22,497 nucleotides of DNA from RGIG995 sp045635765 (GTDB lineage Bacteria > Bacillota > Clostridia > Oscillospirales > UBA644), in assembly GCA_045635765.1 (NCBI GenBank), contig JAZTWH010000034.1:1-22497 (forward strand), written 5' to 3'. Positions 20,972 through 22,497 of the stretch are shown piece by piece. A program made the position numbers and the translations under genes. Position 1 is the first letter of the stretch. The number at the start of each line of letters is the position of its first letter. Below the pieces are notes generated by a model. The model saw only the letters and a list, made by a program, of their open reading frames with translations, did not search any database and was not told the origin of the DNA.

Positions 20972-22060
20972 ATGAAAAAGAACAATGTACTTTCCCAAGA
21001 AAAACAAAACAAAATTGTTAACATCACAGAACAGCTTTCCACCGAGGAATCCATACAATCGATGAAAGAAACGATCAATATTGTCCGACAGGAATACGGA
21101 AATTACAAAATTACCAAAGAAATGCAAAAAGAATTGGAGAAGGAACTGGGAGTAGATGCTACGGTCTCAAATGGCTGGGAAAAGATCAGCGATATTCTTG
21201 ACCATATCGACATTTACGAAGTAGTAAAAAGGCATCCCGAAGAAATGGGAAAAGCCGCTCGGGGCGTTGCTTCCGTCATTGGATTGTTTTTTGGTCCCGT
21301 AGGAACAGTTGCCCATAACATTCCCGATGAACTTGCCGCTAAAATCGTTGGGTTTTCCGGACTTCTTACCCCGGAGCATTGGTTAAATGTAATCGCAAAA
21401 TCTCAACTGAACCGAGCCACAGAGAAGAGAAAACTAGAACTTCTTGAATTGGAAAAACAATTTGAAACTACGCCGGATAAAAAGTTGCTTATTGTCGTCT
21501 GCAAAGACGATCTTCTGTTGAATGAAATTCGTAAATTGGTAGAAACCAATGACGACACGGAAGAAGCAATCATTGGAACAAAAGACAACTCCATTAAATT
21601 TGTTTCCTGGACAGAAAAGACTTGGAAAAACAATGCTAACGACAACCGTTTAAATCAGGCAAAACTTCTCTTTGTGGGAGATGTGGAGGAAACAAAAAAA
21701 TTAGCTCCCATAATAAATACAAAATTCAAAAAATTTGGCGTCACCTACGGCTGGACAGGGAATCGGGCCATTATTGATACAAAGGAAGAATGTCTCGAAA
21801 ACAAAAAAGACTATACAGCATTTTTGAAAGAACTTAAATCTATCCCCCTTCCTGAAACTGTAAAAAACACGAAAAAAATTGCGGGTAAAACAAAAACCTT
21901 GGCAACAGTCGCCGCAACGTTGCTTTTAGGGCCCATCGGGACGGCTGGCTCTCTTATCGGAATGCACGCAAAAGACAAGAAAACCTTGACCCAGCAAATG
22001 CTTTTTTACGGAATCATCAATCTTTACAACAACGACCTCGAATCGTTTATGAATTCCTGA
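20972..22060 (+). CDS. Unrecognised 362-aa protein with two matching GP[VI]GT hydrophobic segments
   Basis: I do not recognise this family. The N-terminal 90 residues are charged and helical. Residues 94-130 hold a glycine-rich hydrophobic stretch (ASVIGLFFGPVGTVAHN). A coiled-coil-like segment follows (145-165), then an alpha/beta-looking domain (170-295) beginning KKLLIVVCKDD and including AKLLFVGDVEE and FGVTYGWTGNRAIID. A second hydrophobic stretch (310-331, AATLLLGPIGTAGSLIG) repeats the GP[VI]GT motif. There is no signal peptide. AAAGGAG lies 6 nt before the ATG; an in-frame extension upstream lacks a site. Codon use is A-rich and unlike neighbouring genes, which points to acquisition by transfer. 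It lies downstream of the structured RNA and its terminator, so expression may need read-through, and converges on the rRNA operon. Confidence 0.85.
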   Translation: MKKNNVLSQEKQNKIVNITEQLSTEESIQSMKETINIVRQEYGNYKITKEMQKELEKELGVDATVSNGWEKISDILDHIDIYEVVKRHPEEMGKAARGVASVIGLFFGPVGTVAHNIPDELAAKIVGFSGLLTPEHWLNVIAKSQLNRATEKRKLELLELEKQFETTPDKKLLIVVCKDDLLLNEIRKLVETNDDTEEAIIGTKDNSIKFVSWTEKTWKNNANDNRLNQAKLLFVGDVEETKKLAPIINTKFKKFGVTYGWTGNRAIIDTKEECLENKKDYTAFLKELKSIPLPETVKNTKKIAGKTKTLATVAATLLLGPIGTAGSLIGMHAKDKKTLTQQMLFYGIINLYNNDLESFMNS

Positions 22061-22113
22061 CAAAAATATATCCTCTCTTGCCGTATCTACAATGGAAATT
22101 AATCTATTCCCAG

Positions 22114-22153
22114 CAAAAACAAGAGACGACCGCATGGTCGTCTCTTGTTTTTG
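22114..22153. terminator. Bidirectional terminator between the 362-aa gene and the rRNA operon
   Basis: A perfect 18-bp stem (22114-22131 with 22136-22153) with loop GCAT. The outer pairs are A5/T5, so each strand has a T-run after the GC-rich part of the stem. It ends the rRNA transcript 18 nt after 5S and can end the convergent coding transcript. Confidence 0.93.
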
Positions 22154-22171
22154 GGGATAAAAAAAGAGAAT

Positions 22172-22287
22172 GTCGGCATCGCCCTATTTTCCCGGGCCGT
22201 CTCCAGCCAAGTATTTTCAGCACCTAAGAGCTTAACTACCGTGTTCGGAATGGGAACGGGTGGAACCTCTTCGTCATTGACACCGAC
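22172..22287 (-). rRNA. rrf: 5S ribosomal RNA
   Basis: On the minus strand the sequence begins GTCGGTGTCAATGACGAAGA, contains the conserved CCCGTTCCCATTCCGAACAC and ends GGGCGATGCCGAC. Its 5' and 3' ends pair as helix I. At about 116 nt it has the normal length. Ends are placed by this pairing and may be off by 1-3 nt. Confidence 0.95.
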
Positions 22288-22453
22288 TATTCTCTTCTTG
22301 GAAGGTTTTCACCTTCAAAATTGAACAACACTACTTCACTTTATTGCGAACTCAAAAACAAACTGAAAAACTCTCTTAATTCAAGTAATTCTTCTATCCA
22401 CGTAATTTTATACGTTGCGCTATTATGACTTTGAACCTGGAATCGCATTCTCA
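22288..22453 (-). other. 23S-5S internal transcribed spacer
   Basis: About 166 nt, AT-rich, with no tRNA. It contains a short GAAGGT/ACCTTC hairpin (22301-22316) near 5S and an AACCTG/CAGGTT pairing at the 23S end, probably part of rRNA processing. Confidence 0.75.
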
Positions 22454-22497
22454 GGTTAAGCCCTCGACCTATTAGTATCGGTTAACTCAATGCATTG
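22454..22497 (-). rRNA. rrl: 23S ribosomal RNA, 3' end (partial)
   Basis: The minus strand reads GAGTTAACCGATACTAATAG followed by GTCGAGGGCTTAACC, the highly conserved 3' end of bacterial 23S rRNA. The rest lies beyond the window edge. Confidence 0.95.

Overview
The window reads as a chromosomal segment of a Gram-positive (Firmicutes, Clostridia) bacterium, probably an Oscillospiraceae-like gut lineage. This rests on strong AGGAGG-type ribosome binding sites, the clpX-lon-engB order, the rplS-lepB-rbgA(ylqF)-rnhB order, sigma-A promoters with TTGACA-17-TATAAT, and lipoproteins with Gram-positive lipoboxes. The lineage is an inference; no species is claimed.

Layout. Positions 1-288 hold a degenerate 12/13-bp tandem repeat leading into clpX. 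The plus-strand proteolysis/ribosome block clpX-lon-engB runs to 4594 and ends in a 71-bp tandem repeat. A minus-strand FAD oxidoreductase (4734-5960) is divergent from a plus-strand run: a small lipoprotein, rlmB, a degenerate P1B-type ATPase-like membrane protein, yebC, a block of 50-bp intergenic repeats, and cysK with its own terminator. A separately transcribed, probably wall- or membrane-anchored surface protein (11281-13644) converges on the minus-strand operon rplS-lepB-rbgA-rnhB-xre (17040 down to 13687). Divergent from rplS is a consensus promoter driving a large lipoprotein (17303-19879). This converges on a small DUF6512-like membrane protein (minus). The right end holds an AT-rich island (about 20.70-22.07 kb) and then the 3' end of an rRNA operon on the minus strand (partial 23S, then 5S).

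Most genes are core housekeeping: protein quality control (ClpX, Lon), ribosome assembly and modification (EngB, RlmB, RbgA, L19), translation (YebC), RNA/DNA hybrid repair (RNase HII), secretion (LepB) and cysteine synthesis (CysK).

The most unusual part is the AT-rich island. A perfect consensus promoter is placed so that transcription would begin on the first base of a 101-nt hairpin with 33 base pairs in three tiers. A competing pair of helices follows, consistent with an antiterminator and an intrinsic terminator, then a dyad, then an unrecognised 362-aa protein with two matching glycine-rich hydrophobic segments. This could be an undescribed RNA-controlled gene or an sRNA plus effector pair; the function is unknown.

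A second theme is repeated local tandem duplication. At least seven independent loci in the GC-rich part carry short tandem repeats, some between genes and others in frame inside rnhB, lepB and a lipoprotein gene. The AT-rich island has none that I can see. A third is the P-type ATPase relative that has lost the usual catalytic and metal-binding motifs.
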